Source of the DNA: Jacaranda mimosifolia
Lineage: Eukaryota; Streptophyta; Magnoliopsida; Lamiales; Bignoniaceae
DNA: 64,000 nucleotides
Assembly (NCBI GenBank): GCA_018894105.1
Contig: CM032123.1
Coordinates: forward strand, 20,313,744 to 20,377,743
Direction of reading: 5' to 3'
This document shows positions 35,496-48,100 of the stretch, piece after piece. The stretch's first letter is position 1, and the number at the start of each line of letters is the position of its first letter. Both the position numbers and the translations under genes were made by a program. Below the pieces are notes generated by a model, which had not been told where the DNA came from, did no database searches, and saw nothing but the letters and a program-made list of their open reading frames with translations.

Positions 35496-37273
35496 TAAAA
35501 GCAAGTAAGGCACTAGGATCCAATTATAAAAACTTCAAAATCTTAATAAAATAGTGCTTACAAGCTAACTAGGATCAAATCATGCCTAAGATCTAGATTT
35601 AGATAGAGTGTTACCTTGAAATGCTAAAATCCAAGGAGAGACAAGTGAACCTTTCACCAATCCAGAATCTATCAGAAACCGCGCAGCAGGAATGGAGCCA
35701 TTTTTAACCTCATCAAAACTGCTCCAAAATTCATGAAATAAATATTGCAACTTCTCAACACCTCGGAGGAAACATATTAAAAAATTTGGATCAAAAATCT
35801 TTCTAGATCTCCCTAGAAAAATTCACCAAATTGGACTCTGTGCAGTTGGATTCCAAACCATAGCAAACTAACTTGTTTGCCTCTATTGATATGATCCATA
35901 GACCAATTAGAGCTTCCAAAATCTCTAGTCTATAAGCTGAAATAAGACTAGAGATAGGCTATGGTAGAGGCCGATTTTAGGTAGGGAAGAAGAAGAAGAA
36001 AACAAAACTTTCAACATATGAATGCAATGCTTGCAAGGAGTTTTGGAGAAATTGTGAAAAGAATCTAATTCTTTCACACTTTCATCAATGACCTATCCTC
36101 ACACCCACTATATCAATATATAGGGTGAGGTTGGTGTGATGCCAAGTTGGCATCACACTTTCCTCAGGGCCGCCCACCCTTGCATTGGCAAGGTGGCAAA
36201 TTCAAATTCAAATTCAATTTGAATTTCATGTGCATCTTAATTACATTTGAAATATAATTTCAAACTAATTAAGATGCTAATTCAAATGTACATTTCATTT
36301 GAATTTTCCCTCCAAAATATATTCTTCCCATTAATTAAATTAAACACTTTAATTTAATTAATTAAGCTTTGACTTAACTCTTAAGTCAAACAAGCTCAAC
36401 TCTTAAGCTTGATTGTTGTTAACTTAACTCTTTAAGTTAACTTGACCAATTGATGGTCATATTGGTTCCATATAATTAACTCCTTAATTATTGATCTAAT
36501 TTAGCTCCTAAATTTAATTGATTAATTTAACACTTAAATTAATCAAGCCAAAATTGACCTTCAAAATCGATACCTTAAAATCAGTCCACTAGGAGATATT
36601 TTCTAACACTTAGAAAATTTCCTCCATTAATTAGGAAGCTAATTAGCTTTTGTGTATGACCCAATAAGTTCTCCCATTCATTGGACATGGGCTCACAACT
36701 CCTTGTGACTTTTGAATATCACATATTCATTTTAGTTTAAGACACTTTTAAACTAATTGACTTAATTCAATTAATCTCATTAATTGAAGAGTACTCAATC
36801 TCCATGGTCGATGTCTAACCTCAAGCCCATGGAAGCCAACTAATTAGTTGAAATGGATGTTTTAGAGAACCATTATAGCTCTACGCTTACCATGTAAATA
36901 CGGTCTCTCCGTTTTCTATCTCCCAAAAGAGGCCTAGGGCAAGATATTTGTCGGCTCCCTAATAGCCTTGATACTATGTCTCTTTCCCAATGTTCGATTT
37001 CCCTGTGTGACCTCATCTTTGGAAAACTTCTTTTCCTAATTGTCACAATACCTTGAGCAAGAATTTCTTGGAATCGATCATTATAGAATACATAGGAGAT
37101 GCACTCGCTCTTCATAAAAGCAAAGAGTCGGATTCCATCTTGGATCTCACAAACCTCCGTGCCAAGTAGCTCATACCCAACCTCAACTCGAAAGACTCGC
37201 TAAGTGGTCAAGGAAAAGTCAAAACATGAGAACCGAACACAAGGTTACCATGGATCCTCAGGTCAAAGGACTA
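35496..37273 (-). repeat. Copia LTR (minus) cut by the CACTA terminus
   Basis: It begins TAAAAGCAAGTAAGGCACT, the inverse of the LTR end AGTGCC.TACTTGCCTTCA with two changes, and runs through U5, R, the TATA region (about 36105-36125) and most of U3. It stops at GGACTA before the last roughly 600 bp of U3. The next base begins the CACTA terminal repeat. It is closest to copy 3 LTRs. The rest of U3 and a GTATC duplication were not found to the right. Confidence 0.85.
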
Positions 37274-37291
37274 CACTACAAAAAAATTTAG
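37274..37291. repeat. CACTA terminal inverted repeat (one end)
   Basis: Starts CACTACAAAAAAA, the En/Spm consensus. It is inserted in U3 of a minus-strand copia LTR. Confidence 0.8.
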
Positions 37292-38240
37292 TTTTAGCTA
37301 CAATTCTTAATAGTCACTAAAAGTGAAAAAATGGTTGCTAAAACCTATTGCAACCAAAATAAGATTGGTCACAAGTGGTCACAACAAAGTAGCCACTAAA
37401 AGTGTCCAGTGATGAGTTATTAATTTTTGGACACTGAAGATATATGTTTAGCGACCATTCAAAAATAATCACTAAAAATGAAACAATTAGCAACAAATTT
37501 TTTAGTTGATAATTTAGAAAGTCGTGGTCATTATAACATTAATATGGTTGCTATAATTGCATATACAGTGACCACATCATTTTGGTTGATAATAGATTGC
37601 ATTTTAGCAACCAAATTATTGGTCATAATAATTTTTAAATGGCTGCAATAATTGTCCTATTTTAGCAACCACATCGGGACGATAAAGCTTTTATTACTGA
37701 AGAACATCTTTTAGAAATGAAATAATTGATTGGGGTAATTTGATTGGTAATAGATTTTCTTTTAGCAATCAAATTATTGGTCGTAAGAATTTTTAAATGG
37801 CTGCAATAATTGTCCTGTTTTAGTAACCACAGTATGACAATAAAACTTTTAAAATTGCTGAAAAATATCTCTTAGTAACGGAATAATTGTTGCAGTAATT
37901 TGGCTGTTAATAGATTGCCTTTTAGCAATCAAATTACTAGTCGTAATAATTTTTAAATGGCTACAATAATTGTCTTGTTTTAGCGACCACATTGCAACGA
38001 TAAAGCTTTTATTGTTGAAAAATATCTTTTAGTAACGAAAGAATTGGTTTGTAGCAACTTGGTTGTTAATAGATTACCTTTTAACAATCAAATTACTGAT
38101 CGTAATAATTTTAAATGGTTGCAATAGTTATTTTATTTAATATGTTTTAGTGACCACATTGCGACGATAAAACTTTTATTGTTGAAGAGTATATATTAGC
38201 AATGAAATAATTGATTGATATATTTCAATATTATGGCAAA
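37292..38240. repeat. CACTA subterminal repeats, ~158-bp tandem units
   Basis: Unit starts TTTTARCAAYCAAATTA occur at 37603, 37760, 37920 and 38079 (spacings 157, 160, 159). Each unit contains the words AACCACA, GACGATAAA and TAATAATTTTTAAATGG. Smaller motifs (AGCAACCA/GTGGTCGC type) extend out to the terminal repeat. Such clustered short motifs are where TNPA-like proteins bind in En/Spm. Confidence 0.75.
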
Positions 38241-39956
38241 TCTTATTGCATTTTATATGATTTATCAACCAAAACTTAGCTATTTGTAACTAATGTGTAT
38301 ATATTAACGACCAAATAATGTTCTGCAAAAAAAAATAATAATAAATTGGTTGTATATGTACATATTAGTAGCCAAATAGTGCTTGCATAAACAATTTGAA
38401 TTGATTGGTACTGTTTAATTATCTAATAACAAGCAAATATTGTAGACTCGATCCCAATTAAAATAAGGTTGATTTCACTCTAATGTTAAAGACAAAAAAT
38501 AGCAGCCCCAAAAATAACAGGGTTCAAGTCCCCTTTCCCTCCAATTACAACATTTTAGCACAGCAGGGAACGAATCCACTGGGGGGCATAATTTACTAAT
38601 ATATAGATAGGTTTCGCCAGGAAGTTGAGCATTCGAACCTCCATTAAACCAAAATTAAGGTTGCCCAACAAATTCAATCCATGCTCCAAAAAATTGAAAC
38701 AAAATGATAGGTGCCAAGTGAGTAGCGATCGAGTCTCACTGGGTGTGGAATGCAAAAGAAATTGTTTCACAACATGCCAAAGTTCGAATCCCCATTCAGC
38801 CATATTCCTACCATCCAAACACAAAAGGAAAATGAAGCAAACTCCATCCCAATAGATTAAGTGTCAACTGATCCTCCTGGAAAAATTCCAATAAGGATTT
38901 CAATATGATTCCTGGAAATCTGACTATAACAGATCCCATTGGCAAATTAAAACAATACAATAGCTCGTAGAAAAATTCAAAAACTTCCCAATCAAAACAA
39001 GACAGTAGCACCCACAATCTATGCAACTACCCTGAAGCCATGTAAGTAAAATCTGGAGCATATTAAACCTGTAATATTCAGCATAGTTTGAACCAAAAGT
39101 GACCAGAAACAAAGTCTCTTCCTACTCATTGAAATCTAACTACTGAACAAAATCCAATCACCAATAGCGACAAGTTTTGATAACAAAATAATGATCAAAC
39201 TTTGATCTCCAAAATAACCAGCCAGAAAATATGAGGCCTGCAACCACTATTTAAATTGCAGTCCTTATTGGCACATCAAAAATGGTTTATGAGTAACATC
39301 TTAAAAAGACCAAGACCAGCAAAAATAGCAAAATGGCATTAAACCACAACAAGCAGCAGCAATTAATAGCACGCAGTAGCATCAAATATAATCTGCTCTA
39401 CTAAAAAATTTGACAAATTCTCTAGTCTAGCCAATTTTTACACTGAGCAACAGATAGCCTATACTAGAGGAGAATGACCTGAGATACAGCTAAAAAATTG
39501 ATACACTTTAGTAGCAAGACTATGATGAGTGACTAACAATAAAATATGGCCAAAATTCAAAAATTCTGAGCAACCAAAACTGCTAGACATAGACAGAAAG
39601 AGAAAAAGGCTCTAAGGCCCAATAAAGTTTTCAGAAATTACATTCTCCAAAAGCAAAACCCAACGAATGTTAAGTGAGCTCTTTAGCCAAGTCCTACAAG
39701 CTACCAAAGCGGTTACACTTTTTCTTCCTATGCAGAATGTTCAGCACCTGAATAACCTAAAATATTGAGGCAAAGTAACATAAAAGAAAATGAAAAAACG
39801 ATGAGGATAAAGTTAAAGTGAGACTAAACTAGAATGGGCCAAGGTAAATGTAAGACTAGAAAACTATTAAAACATAAATGATTAATTTAGATAAAGTGGG
39901 GAGCAATTATTCATACCTATATGTACTCGTTATTCCAAGTGGCTATTCACATAAGG
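38241..39956. other. CACTA 3' region, no gene supported
   Basis: 1.7 kb between subterminal repeats and the transposase stop. A second CACTA gene (TNPA/TNPD partner) could lie here, but no exon is convincing. Segments with GTTCGAATCC-like words (38540, 38635, 38775) resemble tRNA B boxes; without properly spaced A boxes they are not tRNAs. Confidence 0.4.
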
Positions 39957-42900
39957 TTAAGATACCACTTCATCATCACTACTCCAATATTCAGCTAAGG
40001 TGTCATCTTCTTCTTCCTCGTCATGTTCAACGCCATCTTTATCATTGTTGACACGTGTGTGGATTATTTTTTTAGCAATTTCAATCTCTAATTGAGCTTC
40101 ATCGGTGCGAACTATTGATCTAACCTCTTGAGCACTATCTTAAACTTGAAGGTAAGAACAATTTTCTTGTTGATATACATCACTCACATCATGTTCATTT
40201 AAACTAGTAAATTGAAGAACACATAGGTCAAATAGATGTCTATGTTGTGCACTTTGAACCACTTTCCAACTCCCACCTAGTTTTGTATCATTAACATACA
40301 ATACTTGATTTACTTGCTAACACATAAGGTTCACTTTCATACCAAAACTTACCGACATTTATGCTAGTAAAATCACTATCTATCTTTTGTGGTTTATATT
40401 TATCTAAAGCAAACCATTTGCAACTAAATAATACACAACGAAATCCATAAGCATAGCTCCACTCAATTATATCTTCTAAGACTCCATAAAACTTGATCAT
40501 TTTTCCCTTATGTACAGATTCCGTGCACACTCCACTATTTTGTGTCATTCGTCAACTATCTCTTTTAGTAGCCGATACTTTACTCCTTCTACTACGCAAC
40601 CACTACATTTACTAATACAATAATCAGGTTCAAATGCCAATGCAAGAAGCTAATCAGTAGCATGTGGGGATTTTAGACATCGAAGCTCTTTAATCTAATA
40701 TTAACAAAATAATGCAAGATAACACTTATATAAAGTAAAAAAGTTAGTTTTCAATGAACCAAAATTAAATGAAATTTTAGGAACATACTTGGTTATAAAA
40801 CCATGAAGCAAACTCTTTCTTTTGCGTTGCCTCCCATCCGATAGGATTTTCCCGCTTAAGTATTTCTTCGTGCTCTCTAAACAACAGTAACAATATAAAT
40901 TAATAACTTAATGTTAAATATGAGTTTATAATGATAAAGAAAAACTCTAATTACCTCAAATATGATTCTATCTCCACACAATTATTTAGAACAAATAAAT
41001 TTAATGCATTAAATTCTTGACAAGTCATTTCAACAAAATTTGTTTCGCCAAAAGTTTGAATTTTACTTCTAAACACAAACATTGTTGCATGTAGATTTTC
41101 CTCACCATCTTGATTTCATTAATCTCTATTGTATTTTGTCTCAATTCCATGAAGATATAAGACAAAAAAGTCAAACATTCTTTTACAATATACGCTTCAG
41201 TTATCGAACCTTCTTGACGAGCTCTATTTCGAACTATCCCTTTTAGACTATTAATGTACCAGTACTTACATTAGAAAAAAATATTAAGAGGTATACATTA
41301 TTGAAATGATAGAAATAAGATTGAAGTAAGCATTTTAAGTTTATCATAAGATACTTTTCAAGAAATTTTTTTTAAATAAACACAAATTTTTACCTCTCTA
41401 TAGGATACGTCCATCGATAACGTACAGGACCACAAAGCTTGGCCTCATGTGCCAAATGAACTGCTAGATGGACCATAACATCAAACAAAGCAGGTGGAAA
41501 TATCATTTCTAACTTGCACAATATCAAAGGAATCTTTATATCCAAACTCTCAAGGACATCGAAATTAAGTTTCCTAGTACATAGTTGTCTGAAAAAACTT
41601 GCCAACTCAGTAATGACATCAAGAACATCTTTATAAAGGTAACCCTGCATTCCTACAAGAAGCAAATGTTGCAATAAAACATGGCGATCGTGACTTTTCA
41701 ACTTTATTATCTTACCGTCCTTAATACTCACACTTTTAGAGATATTGGCAGCATATCCATTTGAAAATTTTCCTAATTTCAAGAATTCAAAAAACCCTTT
41801 TCTCTCTTTTTAGGACAGAGAATAAATCACACGAGACTTTAAACATTTTACTTTACCTTCCTTGTTTGATTTGCCACATTCTAATGGTTTTAAGTGTAAT
41901 TCGTGTCTTATACCCATATATTCTAAATCTAATTGAGCTTTATCAGTGTCTTTTGATTTACTATCAATGTCTAGTATAGTCCCAACCAAATTATCACATA
42001 TATTTTTTTCTCAATATGCATTACATCAAGATTATACCGCAATTTCAGTTTTGACCAATATGGTAACTCAAAGAATATACTTTTTTGGTCTAATATGGTT
42101 GGTGGGAAAAATGCTTCCATTTGTTTATCTCTAGAATGCTTTCCAAGCACGACATGTTCTACCTTTTTTAGCTGGATTAAAATCTGATCATTAGAAATCT
42201 CCATAGGCTTAGATTGGAACTCAATCTCACCATTAAATTTAAGACTTTTTCGAAAAGGGTGATAATGTGGCTAGTATCGCCTATGGCCAATATAACCTAT
42301 CTTGCTTCTTAGTCTTTGCGAATGACCGTTTAAGCTACATTTTGGACAAGCACAATATCATTTTGCTCGATGTCCAGAAATATCACCATATGTAGGAAGA
42401 TCATTTATTGTCCACAAAATTGCTGCACATAGACAGAAATATTCTCCAATTTTTGCATTCCGTGTCATTACTCCAAACTCCCATAGTTCCTTAAGTTCAT
42501 CTATCAAAGGTCTAAGATATACATCATTATCTTTTCCATGTGAACGAGGACCGAGAATTAAAAGAGACATCATCAAATAAGGTTCTTTCATGCATTGCTA
42601 AGGTGGTAAATTATATGCCATTAAAATGACTGGCCATATACTATAAGAATTATTCATTTTTCCAAAAGGATTAAATCGATCAGTAGCTAAATCGAGATGT
42701 ATATTTCGAGGATCTTCGGCAAACCAAGGGCATTGTTTATCAAGATCTTTCCAAGCTTCAGAATCTGAAGGATGGATCATTATTTCACCTTCTTCAACTT
42801 TTCTATCCTTATGCCACCTCATATCAGAGGTTGTCTTCCTTGACATATACAATTGTTGTAACCTTGGTTTTAGAGGAAAGTAGCGCAAAATTTTATGAGG

Positions 42901-43663
42901 AATTAGCTTTCCTTTGCCATCATTTACTTTCCATCTAGATTCCTTACAGACTGGGCAACTATTTAAGCTCTCATATTCTTTGCAAAAAAGGATGCAATCA
43001 TTTTTACATGTATGGATAAGCTCATACCCCAACCCAATGCCCTTTAATGCCTTTGTTGCCTCATAAAACGAAGAGGAATAATATCACCCTCTGGCAAGTA
43101 TTGCTTAAACAAATCAATTATCATGTCATAACATTTGTTAGTCATTCGATTCAGAACCTTTATGTGGAGCAGTTTGACTAGGAAAGACAACAATAATTTG
43201 GAGCGACCAGGGTATAACTTACGTCTTGTATCTCTCAATAATTTTTGAAATTTTTCTACCTCATCATCTAGTGTAACATCTGGATGATTAGCATTGAGAT
43301 TATCACCATAATCACAAATATTTTCATTATCAGCAAAATTATGCGTACCAAAGTTTAAATCTTCCAGCATCTCATCCTCATCAAATGTTTCAACCATAAA
43401 ACCATGAACATTGTCATCTCCATATAGATTTGGGCTTTCACCATGATGTACTCATTCATAATAATTAACATACATCCCATTAGTGAGTAAATGCAATTTA
43501 ACCAAGTGAGGTAGGTGTTAAATCTGATTCAAGCAGTCTCCATAAAGACAAGGCATATTATTCTTTCCCTTATTGTTCTCTAAAGCAAATCTCATGAAAC
43601 TTTTAACTCCATTAACATAATCCTTCGAAGTGAAGTCATCGAGTTTGACCCAGCTTTATCCAT
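39957..43663 (-). pseudogene. TNP2-type CACTA transposase pseudogene
   Basis: The DDE-type transposase of a CACTA element, read 43663 to 39957. The start is an ATG at 43663 (MDK, then a 1-base loss). The domains come in the usual order: transposase-associated domain (43663-43430, DDFTSKDYVNGVKSFMRFA, C..C, NYYE.VHHGE with a stop); a linker with KLLLSFLVKLLHIKVLNR; the TNP2 domain (43032-41970, NDCILFCKEYESL.SCPVC, HLDLATDRFNPFG, DVYLRPLIDELKELW, LDVMHIEKKI); DUF4218 (41782-41150, LICKLEMIFPP-like and FDVMVHLAVHL, RYRWTYPIER, YIVKECLTFLS); DUF4216 (40548-40255, TQNSGV, FYGVLEDIIEWSYA, NVGKFWYES). It ends in an acidic tail. Three introns with GT-AG ends are visible: 41265-41393, 40877-40954 and 40695-40788. 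There are at least six stops or frameshifts, including near 42600, 42355, 40290 and 40140. Confidence 0.9.
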
Positions 43664-44960
43664 TTGTAACTATAATATTGTAAAAGAGAAAAGATATATT
43701 ACATATATATACATATAAATGTAAATAAGTTTATATATTCATGCAACAAATCTTATCTATGCCACATATAAAGCACCTACCCCTTTTGGTATGTGTTCAA
43801 ATAGTTTTCCTAAAATGTCATCGTGTTTGTATTTTAATCCTCATAACTACTAAGAGTAGTTTTTTTCCTCTTCTCAAATATTTTTTTTCTCTTTAATGGT
43901 TTACTCTTTTTCTTTTTCCTTCTATAGTTTTTTTCTTCCTTTCACTTCTATAAAAATTGTCATAAATACATTGAAAATAGAAAGAAAAAAAAGTAATATA
44001 TAAAAAATAAATGGATGTGTTTATTTTATTATAAAAAATTTTAGCACATGCATTGAGTATGCCAAAATTGCCAGGGCCTTGTGCTCCCATATTTTGGCTA
44101 GTTTTTAGAAAAAAATTTGGGGGAATGGGTTTCTGGGAGAAAATTTGGAGAATGTGCCAAATATTTCTTTTTGTTTCAGTGAAATATGAAAAATAATTTG
44201 AAAATGAGATGTTTGTTTCTTTATGTTTTGGAAAGAGACGAACTTTACTATAGATGTCTAATAGGTTGCCCTTTTTTTATTGTATTTGTTGGGTGAAAGT
44301 TATTTTTTTATGTCCTATATGTATGTATATTTATATCTTGTAATAGCATAAACAATATTTAATTAAATTTAATTCATTTTTCGACAAATAGTTTAATTAA
44401 ATTTGTAAACATAAGTTTTAGAATTTTTTAACTAGTAAAATTTTAATATTTCCATATATGTAAGAGTGTGTGTGTGTGGATGAATGAAGTAAGAGAATGA
44501 TAAATGAATGAGAGATGTAAAAGTTGGAGTGAGAAAATCAGGGGGCTGGTGTAGTTTTTAGGGTGTAGGATTTTTTTAGGTGAAGGTGAGGGGGTTTTTG
44601 TGGATAAAATTTTAGTGTTTTGAGAAAAAATTTGGGAATGTGCCTTCATTCTGAAATTCTTTTGGGGGTTGGAAAATATTTTTAGAAAATGTAGGAGAAC
44701 AAAGCGTAGTATTATATAAAGCATGCATGTTCAACATAATAGTACTGGTTGGGAGCCTCATAAATCATGTAGACAACATTTAAGGGTCAAGTGATATGTT
44801 TTTTATGAGGGCATGAATACATAAATTTGTACATTTTCTCCTTTTCTTTTTGTTGGTATTTAACTACATTTACAAATACTTGAGGAATTCACGAGAATCA
44901 ATTTATATAAGGACTTAATAGTAAAATTACTATATTATAAGGGGTTAATTATAAGAAAAT
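43664..44960. other. CACTA upstream region, AT-rich, no gene
   Basis: It should contain the transposase promoter and the far CACTA end, but no TGTAGTG terminus or subterminal motif is seen. A GT microsatellite lies at about 44464-44478. The frames are chance. Confidence 0.45.
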
Positions 44961-45185
44961 TTTACGAATTTATATACATGTGCATATATAATATAATATT
45001 ATATATATGGGTATGTATATGTGTACGTATAATATATATACACATATCCATCCTCCCCTCCCCCTCCAGCCAAATCTGGCTGGCCATGGCAACTACTGGC
45101 AACGGCCGCCATGGAGCTACTGCTATCTTGGTCGTAGAGGCTCCCAAGGGTAGCAACAAAAGAAGAAAGTGGCAGATATAATAAT
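44961..45185. other. Small GC-rich island, unrecognised
   Basis: A sudden GC-rich segment (45050-45165) in very AT-rich DNA, with a C-rich run, the inverted repeat CCAGCC/GGCTGG (45066-45083) and an ATG in good plant context (45086). Frames are open on both strands (67 codons plus, 65 minus); neither resembles a family I know. It could be the remnant of a gene's first exon or of a TE. Confidence 0.3.
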
Positions 45186-48100
45186 AATTATCTTTTTTTC
45201 ATTATTAATAATTTAGTTAAAATATATATCTATATTTTTTTTACTCATTTATTTCTAATTAATATGGTTTTTAATTTTTTATTTATTGTGTTTTGAATAA
45301 TTAATTTAATTTAACTAAATTTCATTAATTAGTTTAGATATATGTATTATTTGAATAAAGCAACAAATTTATACATATTTATTATATATTGATTATGATT
45401 AAAGAATTTAAAATACCAATTTCTAACAGAGAGTTCGAACAAACAAGAAGTATCATACAAAAATTAAAAAAAATCAATAAAACTAATCAGAGATATCATA
45501 AGCCCAACATGGAGTTCTAATCTCAAGAGAAAGGAGCCCTTGTATGTTCGAAAACAAAATCAATTATGATGCTATTCTAAAGTAGAAGTTGACATAATGT
45601 ATAAATGCATGGTTTATTTACCACTATTACTATAACATGTTAACATTAATCAAATGCACGGAAGGAAGACAATTTAGTATGTGACTTAAAATCAATTACA
45701 CAAAGAGATTAAGGAGCTTTTCAAAACAAGTGATCAAACTATTTCACAAAACAATTCAGCCTCAGACACCATATTTTTCACAACAAAAATTTAGAAACTT
45801 TCAAATCTCCATTCAAGGCAAAGTGTCTCCTAAAATTCAATCAATTAAGCATGATCCAAGAGAGCCAAAATTTGTGGAGTTGAGACCTGATCAAAATATT
45901 TGCCGAACAGGACATAAGCTTATTCCAAGCTTCAGATAATTTGCTGCAAAAACCAGCAACAAACTGCCTTAATTCCTGTAAACAATTCCTAAACTCACTA
46001 TCCAAAATACCAAGCAATTTGTGGCCAACATGAAGGATCTGATCATATAAACATCCAAAAATCTAAACGAAGCTTCCTAACATCCGAAAATTCCAGCAAC
46101 ATTCTTTTAGAAACTGATTCAAGTAATTAAATAATTGATTCATTCTAGCAAAGCAATGCCCAACAGAGAGCCAAACACACCATATGAAATAAGATTTACT
46201 AAGATCCAGAATGAAAGAAACTGGACAGGTTCAGTAGTACAAAACATCACCACCAAAGAGTTATACACAGATGACTTAAAAGTTCACTAAGTGAAATGAA
46301 AATTCCCATCAAGCAGTAAGTTTCAATAAAATTAGGATCATCCGAAGGAGCTATTCATAATTCAAAATATGTCAACATATTATCTTTGCAAAAGCAAAAA
46401 ATATGAGAATTTGCTAAATTCAATCAAACTCCAAGCAGCTAAACCTAAACAGATTGGCCAGGCAAAAAAATTCTTTACTAAGACAAATTACTGTATAAAT
46501 TAATTGTCACACTACTGGCACCAAAACATCAAAACCTATTAAAATCCAACCAAGAGAGGTTTTCCTTTCTGTCAACATTAGTAGCTACCAAGACATTCTA
46601 ATAAAAATAACTCTAAATCATACATACATAATCGTTATAGGTTAGGCAATACTAATGTGGAACCCAGGGTGTAAAATATTCTCTTTTCTAAGTCCTTTTA
46701 GTTTAAAGAATCAATTGAAATTAGCCCATTAACATTCCCAACACCTAATCTTTACTAAAGTGCATGTGTTATCAGCACACAGGTTGACTTGGAGATGGAT
46801 GATTCTTAGAGAGATACTCAAGTCTTGATCCTAACAGGATTTGTTGTTAGAACCTTTTTCCTACATATGTAAGCAGGAATCGTTGTGATTGGATGCTTCT
46901 AGGAAACCTTTGTTTTGTTCAATTCTAGTTGCTGCTTTTCATCACATTAAGATGTATTCATCTAAACAAACCTGGTGCATTTTCTCCATGCTGTTGGATC
47001 TCAAGTATTTATATTCAGCATCAAAAGCAAGTTCTGATCCAAAGGAGCTCACCCAACTAAAGAATCAGTCCAGCAATCACATTTGTATCCTAGCTATCCA
47101 CTGGAATGCTACTCAGAATTTAGCCATATCTCTTTTATTATTCTTGAGTTCGCACGCTATACATACAAATTAGTACAGAAGCACCCCAACAATTCTGTTC
47201 AGGTAGCATGCTGCTTCATCAACTTGGAAGCACATTAGCAACATCATTTTCCTTTAGTTGTGTAAATAATGGGATTCTCTCTTCAGTGTTTTGCACATAT
47301 TGGCTGTATAGATTCTCAAAGTTGGCCACCCTTTTGGGAAGATTTTTGTAGCCAACTTTAATTCCCTCATGTGCATTGTTAGATAGGCTTTTCTTTTAAT
47401 ATGTTGTAAAGGAAGTAGGAACTTCCTGGGGCAATTTTGATTCAAACACTACCATCATGTAACCCCCATTTTGTCGTTAATACGTGTCGAACTCACCCAA
47501 GAAAAAGAAAGTTTTAAGACAAAAAAATACTAAGCAACTACTGATCAGTACTTAAAACACTTACTATTTGTAGTTAATTATGATAAAAAAAGTCTAAAAG
47601 CTAACTTAGCTCATTATGATTAGTTAAGAGGCCATCATCTAGCATTAATCTATCACAATTGAAATTTATGCCAATAGTACAACAAGTCACTATGTCTTGC
47701 TAGTAGTCAAGATGGATGCCAAATTAAAGCAACAACTTGGATAAATTTGATATAGATTAAAATAAAATCAAAAGATTTGGCTCTTTCTTGTGATAAATTA
47801 AATTTATAAGATAGAATTTTGTAATAAGAGCACTTAACATGATGCTTATAAAATATTTTTTAAATTATAAACTTATTTAGTGAGATAAAAATATGATTAT
47901 ACATATTTTTTGAATTATTTAATGAGATAAAAACCTATATCACAATTTTGGATAAACACAACATGATATTTTAGTTATAATAGATAAGTTGATCATATTA
48001 AAATGAAATATAAAAGCAAATAAACAACCCATGAAAAATTTTCAACTGAATTAAAATACTCAAAATTCTAAAAAATTGACATTTGGCAAAAATTGAATAA

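Larger units (their letters stand above)
37274..43663 (-). mobile_element. CACTA (En/Spm-type) transposon, one end visible
   Basis: CACTACAAAAAAATTTAG at 37274 is the typical CACTA terminal repeat, preceded by CTA (37271-37273), a plausible 3-bp target duplication. Subterminal repeats follow inward, then a long non-coding stretch and a TNP2-type transposase gene on the minus strand. The end given here is only the transposase start. The opposite terminus (TGTAGTG followed by CTA and the missing LTR part) was searched for by eye to 64000 without success, so the element is truncated, very long, or rearranged. Confidence 0.8.

Noticed and set aside
37274..38240. Possible CRISPR-like or satellite array
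   Set aside because: Units are contiguous, lack unique spacers, and adjoin a CACTA terminus; they are subterminal transposon repeats.
38520..38800. tRNA-like B-box words (GTTCGAATCC, GGTTCAAGTCC)
   Set aside because: No A box at the right spacing and no cloverleaf could be drawn; neither a tRNA nor a clear SINE.
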